A DNA stretch of 64,000 nt, from assembly GCF_003330845.1 (NCBI RefSeq), contig NZ_CP026121.1:7545501-7609500 (forward strand), given 5' to 3'. The DNA is from Streptomyces sp. Go-475. GTDB taxonomy: Bacteria > Actinomycetota > Actinomycetes > Streptomycetales > Streptomycetaceae. Positions 35,868 to 43,839 of this stretch are shown here, piece by piece (position 1 is the first letter of the stretch; each line of letters opens with the position of its first letter). Position numbers and translations under genes: made by a program. The notes under the pieces are model-generated. The model was not told the origin of the DNA. It searched no databases and worked only from the letters and a program-made list of their open reading frames with translations.

Positions 35868-36667
35868 CGGCCCGCCCCCACGAGTGCCTGCTCGTCCCGC
35901 CGCGCCGGCACGAGCGTGTCCTGCGCGCGGCCGGCCGTGGTCGCCGTGCGGTGCGGCGGCTGGAGCACGGCGAGGGCGAGGCCGAGCAGGGCCGTCGCCA
36001 CGATCGCGTCCAGCCAGTAGTGGTTCGCGGTGCCGACGATCACCAGCAGGGTCAGCAGCGGATGCAGCAGCCACAGCCACCGCAGGCGCGAGCGGGTCGC
36101 CACGATCAGGCCGATCGCCACCATCAGCGCCCAGCCGAAGTGCAGCGACGGCATCGCCGCGAACTGGTTCGACAGCGTGTCGGTCGCGGGATCGCCGTAC
36201 ACCGACGGCCCGTACAGCCGCGCGGTGTCCACCAGGCCGGTCGCGGCCAGCATGCGCGGCGGGGCCAGCGGGAACAGCAGATGCCCCACCAGGGCGGCGG
36301 CGGTGACCGCGGCCAGCACCCGGCGGGCCCAGACGTAGTGAGCCGGGCGGCGCAGGTACAGCCAGACCAGGAAGGCGACGGTGACCGGGAAGTGGACGGT
36401 CGCGTAGTAGGTGTTCGCGAGGTGCGCGAGGCCGTCGCCGTGCAGCAGCAGGGACTGCACCGCCCCCTCGCCGGGCAGATGGACCGCTCGCTCGACATCC
36501 CACACGCGGTGCGCGTTGCGGAAGGCCTCGCCCGTGTGGCCCGTGGCCAGCTGCCGGCCGAACTTGTAGACGAGGAAGAGCCCTGCGACGAGCAGGAGCT
36601 CCCGGACGAGCGGCGGTCGCGCTATCGCGTCGGACCCCGCCGGCGCAGGCTCGGTGCGGGCATTCAT
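35864..36667 (-). CDS. PAP2-family (inositolphosphotransferase-like) membrane phosphatase
   Basis: A 267-residue membrane protein with about six helices. The PAP2 motifs are AMPSLHFGW (PSLH) and ANHYWLDAI (H-x3-D). The N-terminal KFGRQLATGHTGEAF region is that of the PAP2_3/AUR1-like group, which includes phosphatidylinositol-type phosphotransferases. It could act on phosphorylated lipid headgroups, which is notable next to a phospholipase C. It is the first gene of a leftward unit with the EamA gene, controlled from the operator-rich spacer. Confidence 0.87.
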   Translation of the reverse strand: MNARTEPAPAGSDAIARPPLVRELLLVAGLFLVYKFGRQLATGHTGEAFRNAHRVWDVERAVHLPGEGAVQSLLLHGDGLAHLANTYYATVHFPVTVAFLVWLYLRRPAHYVWARRVLAAVTAAALVGHLLFPLAPPRMLAATGLVDTARLYGPSVYGDPATDTLSNQFAAMPSLHFGWALMVAIGLIVATRSRLRWLWLLHPLLTLLVIVGTANHYWLDAIVATALLGLALAVLQPPHRTATTAGRAQDTLVPARRDEQALVGAGR

Positions 36668-36698
36668 CCCCCGGCCCCTTCGGTGACGGTGGTGCTGT

Positions 36699-36770
36699 TA
36701 TCGGTACGAGTGCGTACCGATACGGCAGTGTACCGATACGGCGGCGTACCGGTACACTGGCGTATCGATA
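36699..36770. promoter_or_regulatory. Dense TetR-type operator array between PAP2/EamA and TetR genes
   Basis: TATCGGTAC (36699-36707) and GTACCGATA (36714-36722) form a perfect 9-bp inverted repeat with a 6-base spacer. GTACCGATACGGC occurs at 36714-36726 and again at 36730-36742. GTACCGGTAC at 36746-36755 is a perfect 10-bp palindrome, and TATCGATA lies at 36763-36770. Several overlapping sites in a 72-base stretch suggest cooperative binding by the adjacent TetR regulator, repressing both directions. Confidence 0.65.
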
Positions 36771-36834
36771 GACGTACGACACACCGCCGGCCGGGAATTT
36801 TCCGGCCGCCCGACGACAGCCAGGAGCACCGCCG

Positions 36835-37443
36835 ATGACGTCGCAGGCTGCGGACCGGCCCGAGCAGGTCGGTTCCTCGCGCCGCTCCAAGATCACGCCG
36901 GAGCGTGAGCAGGAGTTCTTCGACGCCGTGCTGGAGCAGCTCCGCGAGTGCGGCTACGACTCCCTGACCATGGAGGGGATCGCCGCCAGCACCCGGTGCA
37001 GCAAGTCCACGCTCTACCGTCAGTGGAAGACCAAGCCCCAGTTCGTGGCGGCGGCGCTGCGCTCGCACCGGCGGACGCGCTGCGTCGACACCGGCTCGCT
37101 CGCCGACGACCTGCGCGCGGCGGCCCGGGCGATGGGCGACCTGTCGGGCCGGGACACCCGACTCCTCCAGGCGCTCGCCCACGCCGCCACGCAGGACCCG
37201 GAGTTGCAGCGCGCGCTGCGCGAGGCCGTGCTCGAGCCGGAGATCGCCGCGCTGCGGGAGATCATCCGGCGCGGGGTCGAACGGGGTGAGGTGCCGGCGG
37301 ATCATCCGGCGCTGGAGTACATCCCGGCGCAGCTGCTCGGCGTGCTGCGCCTGCGCCCCTTGCTGGACGGTGAATCGGCCGACCCGGACTACCTGGTGCG
37401 TTTTGTGGAGGCCGCCGTCCTGCCCGCGCTGGGCCTGACCTGA
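36835..37443 (+). CDS. TetR-family transcriptional regulator
   Basis: A 202-residue regulator. The helix-turn-helix is at residues 24-70 (EFFDAVLEQLRECGYDSLTM, IAASTRCSKSTLYRQWKTK). The C-terminal domain (TetR_C_11-like) ends DPDYLVRFVEAAVLPALGL. Its spacer to the divergent PAP2 gene is packed with palindromic repeats, so it probably represses itself and the PAP2/EamA pair. Ligand unknown. Confidence 0.88.
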   Translation: MTSQAADRPEQVGSSRRSKITPEREQEFFDAVLEQLRECGYDSLTMEGIAASTRCSKSTLYRQWKTKPQFVAAALRSHRRTRCVDTGSLADDLRAAARAMGDLSGRDTRLLQALAHAATQDPELQRALREAVLEPEIAALREIIRRGVERGEVPADHPALEYIPAQLLGVLRLRPLLDGESADPDYLVRFVEAAVLPALGLT

Positions 37444-37524
37444 GACCCGGGCCGCCGTCCGCCGGATGACCGGACGGTGACCCGACCGCGCCGACCCGTG
37501 GGGACGGGGGCGGCGCGCACCCGC

Positions 37525-37573
37525 CGGCCGGGTGGGGTTCCCCTGTGAGCGGCGGGGGCGCCCCACCCGGCCG
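37525..37573. terminator. Bidirectional terminator-like hairpin
   Basis: CGGCCGGGTGGGG at 37525-37537 pairs perfectly with CCCCACCCGGCCG at 37561-37573, around a 23-base loop. It lies between two convergent genes (TetR and the DUF2510 protein), exactly where a shared terminator is expected. Confidence 0.65.
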
Positions 37574-37610
37574 ACCGTGCCGGGGGAGCGCCCTCAGCGG
37601 ATCAGACGGA

Positions 37611-39665
37611 TCAGACGTCCTGGCCGGTGCCACCGCCCGTCGACACCTTGATGCCCTTGGTGATCTCGTCCAGGACGGCTTCCTTCTGGTCGGCGTCGAC
37701 GCCGAAGCGCACCACGACCATCTGCTTCCCGTTCGCCGGGGAGGGGAACGCGAGCGACTCCACGATGCCGTCGGCGCCCTTGCGGGTGACGGCCTTCCAG
37801 CGGACCAGGTAGCCCTTCTGCCCGGCGACGGTCACCGCCTCGGAGGCCAGCACGTCGTGGGAGGTGATCCCGCCGTAGGACTTGCCGCCGTAGGACTCCT
37901 CGGCGTTCGCCGCGATGTCCGCCTTCGCGATCTCCTCGGCGGTGTCGCCCTTCGTGCCGAGGGCGAACGCCGGGGCGGAGTACGCGCCGCCCTTGGTGCA
38001 CGTCGAGGAGGTGTCGCCGGGGCACTTGTAGGAGTCGTCGGACGTCACCTGCGCGCCGACGTTGAGTTCCTGGCCGTACCAGCCCTTCGGGACCGGCAGG
38101 CTGATCCCACTGACGGCGTCGGTCACGGACCCGCTCCTGACCTTCGGAGGCTCGGACTGCCGAGGCTGCCCGGGCTCCGGACTCCCACCCCCCGACCCCC
38201 CGGAGTCGCCAGGCCCCCCGGAACCGCCAGAACCCCCGGACTCGCCGGACCCCCCGGATCCACCCGAGCCCCCGGTTCCGCCCGGCCCGCCGAAGGGCCC
38301 GCCCTGGCCGCCCGGGCCCTGGGAGGTGGCCGTACCGCCGCCCGAGCCGCCGTTGTCGGTCAGCGCGTACACGCCGACACCGATGCTGGCGAGCACGACG
38401 ACAGCCACCCCCACGGCTATCCCGGTCCGCAACCCCCGCCCCTTGCCGGCCGGCGGCGCGGCGGGGTAGGGGGGATACCCGGCTCCCGGATACCCGGGCC
38501 CGGGCGGGTACCCGGCGCCGGCCGCATTCCCGACGGCTGCCGGATATCCGGCCGCTGCCGGAGCCCCGACGCCTGCCGCTTGCCCGGCGGCTGCCGCGTG
38601 CCCGGGGTTCCCGGGATGCCCGGCGACTCCCGGCTGCCCGGCAGCGCCCGGATACCCCGGGGCTCCGGGGGTTCCAGGGGCGCCCGGTCCGGTCGGTTGC
38701 CCCGCGGCGCCTGGTGCCTGGGCGACTTCCGGCTGGCCGGCAGCGCCCGGATACCCGGGGGCTTCGGGGGTGCCCGGTCCGGTCGGTTGCCCCGCGGCGT
38801 CTGGTGCCTGGGCGGCTTCCGGCTGGCCGGCAGCGCCCGGATACCCGGGGGCTTCGGGGGTGCCCGGTCCGGTCGGTTGCCCCGCGGCGTCTGGTGCCTG
38901 GGCGGCTTCCGGCTGGCCGGCAGCGCCCGGATACCCGGGGGCTTCGGGGGTGCCCGGTCCGGTCGGTTGCCCCGCGGCGTCTGGTGCCTGGGCGGCTTCC
39001 GGCTGGCCGGCAGCGCCCGGATACCCGGGGGCTTCGGGGGTGCCCGGTCCGGTCGGCTGTCCCGCGGCGTCTGGTGCCTGGGCGGCTTCCGGCTGGCCGG
39101 CAGCGCCCGGATACCCGGGGGCTTCGGGGGTGCCCGGTCCGGTCGGCTGTCCCGCGGCGTCTGGTGCCTGGGCGGCTTCCGGCTGGCCGGCAGCGCGCGG
39201 ATACCCGGGGGCTTCGGGGGTGCCCGGTCCGGTCGGTTGCCCCGCGGCGTCTGGTGCCTGGGCGGCTTCCGGCTGGCCGGCAGCGCCCGGATGCCCGGGG
39301 GCTTCGGGGGTGATCGGCTCGGTCGGCTGTCCCGCGGCGCCCGGTTCCCCGGCGACTCCCGGCTGCCCGGAAGCCGCCGATGCCGCCTCGGTGCCGGTCG
39401 GCTGTCCCGCTTCCCGCTGTGCGGAGCCGGCCGGCTGTCCCGCGGCGGTCGGCTGCCCCGCGGGCGTCGCGGTGTTCGGCGGCGTTGCGTCAGGGGCCGG
39501 GGCAGCGGGCGGAGCGCCCGCTGCCGGGGGACCCCAGGGCGCGGGCGGCTGTGCCGGGCGGATGCGGTCCGTCCAGGCCTTGCCGTCCCACCAGCGTTCC
39601 GTGGCGGGCCCGTCAGTTGTCTGTCCGGGGTCGGGGTACCACCCGGGAGGCGTCTCCTGCGTCAT
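37611..39665 (-). CDS. DUF2510 membrane protein with long Pro/Gly/Ala repeat region
   Basis: A 684-residue protein. DUF2510 at residues 6-38 (PPGWYPDPG, RWWDGKAWT) lies on the cytoplasmic side. It is followed by a low-complexity PGQAA-rich region that includes a 30-residue tandem repeat around residues 112-331, a single transmembrane helix near 408-433 (GIAVGVAVVVLASIGVGVYA), a Gly/Ser linker, and a roughly 195-residue extracytoplasmic domain with paired cysteines (CPGDTSSTC). The outer domain resembles the conserved C-terminal domain of other Streptomyces DUF2510 proteins, but its function is unknown. ATG 39665 begins the DUF2510 module directly. Confidence 0.85.
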   Translation of the reverse strand: MTQETPPGWYPDPGQTTDGPATERWWDGKAWTDRIRPAQPPAPWGPPAAGAPPAAPAPDATPPNTATPAGQPTAAGQPAGSAQREAGQPTGTEAASAASGQPGVAGEPGAAGQPTEPITPEAPGHPGAAGQPEAAQAPDAAGQPTGPGTPEAPGYPRAAGQPEAAQAPDAAGQPTGPGTPEAPGYPGAAGQPEAAQAPDAAGQPTGPGTPEAPGYPGAAGQPEAAQAPDAAGQPTGPGTPEAPGYPGAAGQPEAAQAPDAAGQPTGPGTPEAPGYPGAAGQPEAAQAPDAAGQPTGPGTPEAPGYPGAAGQPEVAQAPGAAGQPTGPGAPGTPGAPGYPGAAGQPGVAGHPGNPGHAAAAGQAAGVGAPAAAGYPAAVGNAAGAGYPPGPGYPGAGYPPYPAAPPAGKGRGLRTGIAVGVAVVVLASIGVGVYALTDNGGSGGGTATSQGPGGQGGPFGGPGGTGGSGGSGGSGESGGSGGSGGPGDSGGSGGGSPEPGQPRQSEPPKVRSGSVTDAVSGISLPVPKGWYGQELNVGAQVTSDDSYKCPGDTSSTCTKGGAYSAPAFALGTKGDTAEEIAKADIAANAEESYGGKSYGGITSHDVLASEAVTVAGQKGYLVRWKAVTRKGADGIVESLAFPSPANGKQMVVVRFGVDADQKEAVLDEITKGIKVSTGGGTGQDV
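38671..39330. repeat. 90-bp tandem repeat array in the DUF2510 gene
   Basis: A 90-bp unit (30 codons) repeats about seven times. The marker GCTTCGGGGG recurs at 38761, 38851, 38941, 39031, 39121, 39211 and 39301. Inner copies differ at only a few bases, including a shared GGTTGC/GGCTGT difference, while the outer copies are more diverged. Near-identity at synonymous positions indicates recent expansion by slippage or unequal recombination. The encoded unit is GPGTPEAPGYPGAAGQPEAA plus QAPDAAGQPT. Confidence 0.9.
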
Positions 39666-40214
39666 GCCCCCACCGTATGAGGCGTCGGTGAAAGAGGCAT
39701 GAGAGGAGTCGGAGTCGGTCGTTCCACAAGCCGCCGCGCGGACCTGCGGCAGGCCGACGGTGCAAGCCCCAGCCGCTCCCTGGCAGTCGGCCGAAAAGTG
39801 CCGCCGAGGCGGGACGGAAGGAAACCCCGAGCGTGAACGGCACGGCCCGGCGGACCGCACGTCCTCACCCGTCCGGTCTCACCGCCGCCCTCCGGCGTGA
39901 GGAACCGCGCCGCGGTGATCGTCGCGAAGCGGTCGGGGACGCCGAACTCGTCCCACTCGAGGAGACGGCCCACCGCCCTGGCGAGCAGCACCCCGTCGGC
40001 CGGTACCCGCCCGGCTCCGTGAGGGACCGTCACCTCCCGTGCAATTGCACGCCGTTGACCCGCAGACCGGCTGGTGACGACCCGGATGCGTCGCCCCGCC
40101 GCACCCCGTGTCACCCGTCACGGCAACAGGTGCCCCGACCATCCTCCACTCGGGCAATCGGACGGCTACGCTCGACGTCTGTACGTCGTTCGGGCGACTT
40201 GGGGAGGTAGCGGG
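39666..40214. other. 550-base intergenic stretch with a coding-like minus-strand remnant
   Basis: No complete gene was found. On the minus strand, about 40050 down to 39860 reads VTVPHGAGRVPADGVLLARA and LLEWDEFGVPDRFATITAAR with strongly G/C third positions, so it may be a fragment of an old gene. It has no good start, and the downstream reading becomes arginine-rich. The right end (40130-40214) is the promoter region of the LAL-like gene. Confidence 0.35.
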
Positions 40215-42896
40215 ATGACGGAGGTACGGCCCACGGCCGCCGCCTCGGCTTCCCTGTGGGAGCGCGACGAGGAGGTCGCCGCCGTCACGCGGGCGGTCGA
40301 CAGCCTGTGCGCGGACCGCTCCTCGTCCGGCGGGCTGCTGGTCTTCCGCGGCGAGGCCGGACTCGGCAAGACCGCGCTGCTGGCCGAAACCCGCCGCATC
40401 GCCGAGGCCCGCGGCTGCACGGTCTGGTCGGCCCGCGGCGGCGAGACCCTCCGGTCCGTCCCCTTCAACGTGGTACGGCAGTTACTGCAACCGGCGCTGG
40501 TGTCGATGCTGCCGGAGGAGGCCCGCGAGTACCTCGGCGACTGGTACGACATCGCCGGCCCCGCCCTCGGCATAGCGGACCCCGGCGACCGGCAGGCCGA
40601 CCCGCAGGGCGTGTGCGACGGCCTGGTCGCCGCCGTGCGCCGGCTCGCCCGCCGGGACTGGCCGCTGGTGCTGCTGATCGACGACGCCCACTGGGCCGAC
40701 CAGGAGACGCTGCACTGGCTCGCCTCCTTCGCCGAGCGCATCGACGAGATGCCCGTCCTGGTCGTCGTCACCCGCCGCCCGGACGAGGTCTCCGGCACGA
40801 GCGCCCGTCACCTCGACCGGGTCGCCGCCGCGGCCGGCCCCGTCACGACCCTCAGCGCCCTCACCCCGGACGCCACGGCCGGACTCACCCGCGCCACCCT
40901 GGGCCAGCACGCCGACGCCGCGTTCTGCCGCGAGGTCTGGGCCGTCACCGCCGGCAACCCCTACGACACCGTCGAACTCCTCGCCAAGGTGCAGGACAGC
41001 GAACTCGAACCGGTCGAGGCCCGGGCCGGGGAACTGCGCGAGCTGAACCGCTCGGCCCGCGGCGGCGGCCTCGTCGCCCGCCTGGAGGAACTCGGCATCG
41101 ACGCCACGCGGTTCGCGTGGGCCGCCGCCATCCTCGGCACCGGCATCTCCATCGACCTCGTCGCCAAGCTCGCCACCCTCAAGCCCGACGAAGCCCGCCG
41201 CTGCGCCGGACTCCTGCGCGCCGCCCGCATCCTCACCGCCCCGGACCCCGCGACCGGCCGCACCGCCGACGGCGACCTGGAGTTCGTCCACCCGCTCATC
41301 GCCACCGCCGTCTACAACTCCATCCCGGACGCCCTGCGCACCGCCATGCACGGCATCGCCGCCCGCATCGTCACCGACGAGGGGCACGGCGCCGCGGCCG
41401 CCGCCCGGCACCTCCTGGAGGTCCACCCGGACGACGACGAGGAACTCGTCGGGCAGCTGCGCGAGGCCGCCCGCGAGCACCTCGCCGTCGGCGCCCCCGA
41501 CGCCGCACGCCGCTGTCTGGAGCGCGCCCTGAAGGAACCGCCCCGGCCCGATATCCACCCGCACGTGCTGTACGAACTGGCCGAGGCCACCTTCCTCACC
41601 GCCCCCGCCCGCACCATCAGCCAGTTGCGGACCGCGCTCTCCATGCCCGGCCTCGACGGCGAGAAGCGCGTGGACGCCGTCTTCCGCCTCTCCCAGGCGC
41701 TGCTCCACAACGACCAGCTGGAGGAGGCCGTCCGCACGGTCGAGGCGGAGGCCGCCCGGCTCGCACCCGGCCCCGCCCGGATGCGGCTCCAGGCCGTGCA
41801 CTTCATGTGGGAGGGCATCCACGCCGGCGAGGCCACCGCACCCGACCGCTCCCGGCGCCTCGCCGACCTCGCGAGCACCTGCACCGGCCGGGACAACTCC
41901 GAACGCGCCCTGCTCATCCTGCGCGGCTTCGACGCCCTGATGCACGGCGAGAACGCCGAGGTGGTCGCCGAACTGTGCGACCGCGCCCTGGTCAACGGCC
42001 GCCTGGCCCCCGGCCTCGGCTGGACCGACACCGAGTGGGGCATCGAACTGCTGCTGATGCTCGCCAACGCGTACGCCTTCACCGACCGCCTCGACCGCGC
42101 CGAGACCCTCTACAACGAAGCCCTGCGCGCCTACGAGACGGCCGGCTGGAGCGGCGGCCACCTCGCCCTGGCCCACGCCTACGTCGGGCTGGGGCACCGC
42201 AGGCGGGGCCGGCTGAGGGAGGCGGAGGCGTCCCTGCGCGAGTCGCTGCGCCTCGCCGAGCGCGTCGGCCGCGGTCTGCCCCTGTACTGGTCCGCGACCT
42301 GCAACCTCGTCGACACGCTCCTGGCCCGCGGCCACGTCCAGGAGGCCTGGGACGTCGCCGAGCACTACGGTTTCGCCCCGCCCTACCCGTCCACCATCGT
42401 GCTGCCGGACCCGCGTTCGGTGCGCGGCCGGCTGCTGCTGGCCGTGGGCCGCACCAAGGACGGCGTCAACGAGCTGGAGGCCGCCGAGAAGGCGGCGGCA
42501 GCGCGCGGCCACCACAACCCGGTGCTCGTCCCCTGGGCGGCCGACCTCGCCCGCGCCCTCGCCACCGAGGACCCGGCCCGCGCCGCCCGGCTCGCCGTCG
42601 ACGTCCGCCGCCAGGCCGAGCGCTTCGGCACGGACACCGCCATAGGCGAGGCCCTGCGCTGCGCCGCCGCCCTGGAGACCGGCCAGCGCGCGGTACGGCT
42701 CGCCGGCCAGGCCGTCACCTACCTGGAGGCCTCGCCCTGCCAGTACGAGCACGCGGCGGCCCGCGTCGAGTACGGCATCGCCGCCCGCTCGGTGACCGAC
42801 CTCCGGCGCGGCCTGGACCTGGCGCTCTCCTGCGGCGCGGACGGACTCGCGGCCCGGGCCCGCGCGGAACTGGAGAAGGGCGCCGGACGGGGTTAG
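40215..42896 (+). CDS. LAL-like AAA ATPase/TPR protein lacking the LuxR HTH; contains TTA codon
   Basis: An 893-residue protein. Walker A GEAGLGKT is at residues 46-53 and Walker B LLIDDAHW near 152-159, followed by a long helical TPR-like repeat region. This is the architecture of large ATP-binding LuxR (LAL/MalT-like) regulators, but the protein ends ARARAELEKGAGRG just where the LuxR helix-turn-helix normally begins. The stop codon overlaps the left end of an 86-bp inverted-repeat element. Codon 90 is TTA (40482-40484), so translation should need the bldA leucyl-tRNA and be developmentally timed. ATG 40215 has GGGGAGG upstream. It may have lost DNA binding, or may act through a partner. 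Confidence 0.85.
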   Translation: MTEVRPTAAASASLWERDEEVAAVTRAVDSLCADRSSSGGLLVFRGEAGLGKTALLAETRRIAEARGCTVWSARGGETLRSVPFNVVRQLLQPALVSMLPEEAREYLGDWYDIAGPALGIADPGDRQADPQGVCDGLVAAVRRLARRDWPLVLLIDDAHWADQETLHWLASFAERIDEMPVLVVVTRRPDEVSGTSARHLDRVAAAAGPVTTLSALTPDATAGLTRATLGQHADAAFCREVWAVTAGNPYDTVELLAKVQDSELEPVEARAGELRELNRSARGGGLVARLEELGIDATRFAWAAAILGTGISIDLVAKLATLKPDEARRCAGLLRAARILTAPDPATGRTADGDLEFVHPLIATAVYNSIPDALRTAMHGIAARIVTDEGHGAAAAARHLLEVHPDDDEELVGQLREAAREHLAVGAPDAARRCLERALKEPPRPDIHPHVLYELAEATFLTAPARTISQLRTALSMPGLDGEKRVDAVFRLSQALLHNDQLEEAVRTVEAEAARLAPGPARMRLQAVHFMWEGIHAGEATAPDRSRRLADLASTCTGRDNSERALLILRGFDALMHGENAEVVAELCDRALVNGRLAPGLGWTDTEWGIELLLMLANAYAFTDRLDRAETLYNEALRAYETAGWSGGHLALAHAYVGLGHRRRGRLREAEASLRESLRLAERVGRGLPLYWSATCNLVDTLLARGHVQEAWDVAEHYGFAPPYPSTIVLPDPRSVRGRLLLAVGRTKDGVNELEAAEKAAAARGHHNPVLVPWAADLARALATEDPARAARLAVDVRRQAERFGTDTAIGEALRCAAALETGQRAVRLAGQAVTYLEASPCQYEHAAARVEYGIAARSVTDLRRGLDLALSCGADGLAARARAELEKGAGRG
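40482..40484 (+). promoter_or_regulatory. In-frame TTA codon (bldA-dependent)
   Basis: Leucine codon 90 of the LAL-like gene is TTA. In Streptomyces this codon is read only by the bldA tRNA, which accumulates late in growth, so it gates expression of the protein. Confidence 0.8.
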
Positions 42897-42980
42897 GGCC
42901 TGTCGTTCGGATCACGCCGCAGACGCGGGGTCTGAAAAGCACCGTCGCATTCCTGCGACCTGACCCAAACGACAGGCCCT
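42895..42980. repeat. 86-bp MITE-like inverted-repeat element or bidirectional terminator
   Basis: AGGGCCTGTCGTT at 42895-42907 is a perfect inverted repeat of AACGACAGGCCCT at 42968-42980. Two smaller hairpins lie inside: CAGAC/GTCTG at 42921-42935, and GTCGCA/TGCGAC at 42944-42959. The left arm starts within the LAL-like stop codon, and the right arm ends 3 bases before the convergent SDR stop. I remember similar end sequences scattered in Streptomyces genomes, which would make it a non-autonomous element, but a shared terminator is the simpler reading. No clear target duplication is visible. Confidence 0.6.
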
Positions 42981-42983
42981 GGC

Positions 42984-43775
42984 TCAGACGCCGAGCAACT
43001 GCGCGGTCACCGCGGCGAGTCGCTCGCGGACCCGGGGATCGTACGCCGCCTCATGGGCCCGTGCCGGACGCGTCCCGTCGAAGTACCGGCCGGTGCCCGG
43101 CTCCCGCGTGGCCAGGGCCAGCACACCCGCCGCCCCGTCGGCGACCGTGCTCCACGGCGTGACATCCGCCTCGCGGACCATCGCCGTGTCCATGTAGGTC
43201 GCCGGGTGCAGCACGTTCACCGAGACACCGGTGCCGTCCAGTTCCTCGGCGAGCGCGAAGGTGTGCGCGGCGAGCGCGAACTTGCTGCGGCAGTACGCCG
43301 AGACGCCGTCGTAGCCGCGGCTGAACTCGGGGTCTTCGAAGACGAGGGGTTCCTGACCGGCCGAGCCGACGTTGACGATCCGGGCCGGCGCGTTCGCCCG
43401 CAGCACCGGCAGCAGGGCCCGGGTCAGCACGACCGGCGCGAGGTAGTTGACCGCGAGCCGCAGCTCGTGCCCGTCGGCGCTCAGCTCACGGCCCGCCCCG
43501 GGCGTCCCGAAGCCCACGCCCGCGTTGTTGACCAGTACGTCCAGCTCGGGATGCGCGTCGGCGACATGCCCGGCCAGCTCGCGCACCTGCGCCAGCGAGG
43601 CCAGGTCGGCGACGAACGCCTCGGCGTCCCCCTCGGTCCGCAGCTCCTCGGCCAGCCGCCCGGTGCGGTCCGCGTCCCGGCCGTGGACGAGGACGACATG
43701 CCCCGAGCGGACCAGTTCGAAGGCCACGTACCGGCCGAGACCCGAGGTGGCGCCGGTGATCAGGATGGTGGACAT
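42984..43775 (-). CDS. SDR-family NAD(P)-dependent oxidoreductase
   Basis: A 263-residue short-chain dehydrogenase. The cofactor motif TGATSGLG is at residues 7-14, NNAG near 87-90, the catalytic Ser in NVGSAGQ, and YCRSK (YxxxK) near 158-162. It belongs to the retinol-dehydrogenase-like/WW-oxidoreductase subgroup. It is downstream of the pca operon on the same strand with a 64-base gap, so could be co-transcribed, but no role in protocatechuate catabolism is known. Substrate unknown. Confidence 0.87.
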   Translation of the reverse strand: MSTILITGATSGLGRYVAFELVRSGHVVLVHGRDADRTGRLAEELRTEGDAEAFVADLASLAQVRELAGHVADAHPELDVLVNNAGVGFGTPGAGRELSADGHELRLAVNYLAPVVLTRALLPVLRANAPARIVNVGSAGQEPLVFEDPEFSRGYDGVSAYCRSKFALAAHTFALAEELDGTGVSVNVLHPATYMDTAMVREADVTPWSTVADGAAGVLALATREPGTGRYFDGTRPARAHEAAYDPRVRERLAAVTAQLLGV

Positions 43776-43839
43776 GCCCCCACCGTAGGCACGCCGGGCG
43801 GCCCCGGGCGAGCTGCTGCCGAGCGTACGACCGGCAGGG

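Noticed and set aside
38671..39330. CRISPR-like periodic repeats
   Set aside because: Units are contiguous, 90 bp, in frame and have no unique spacers; no cas genes are nearby. It is a coding minisatellite.
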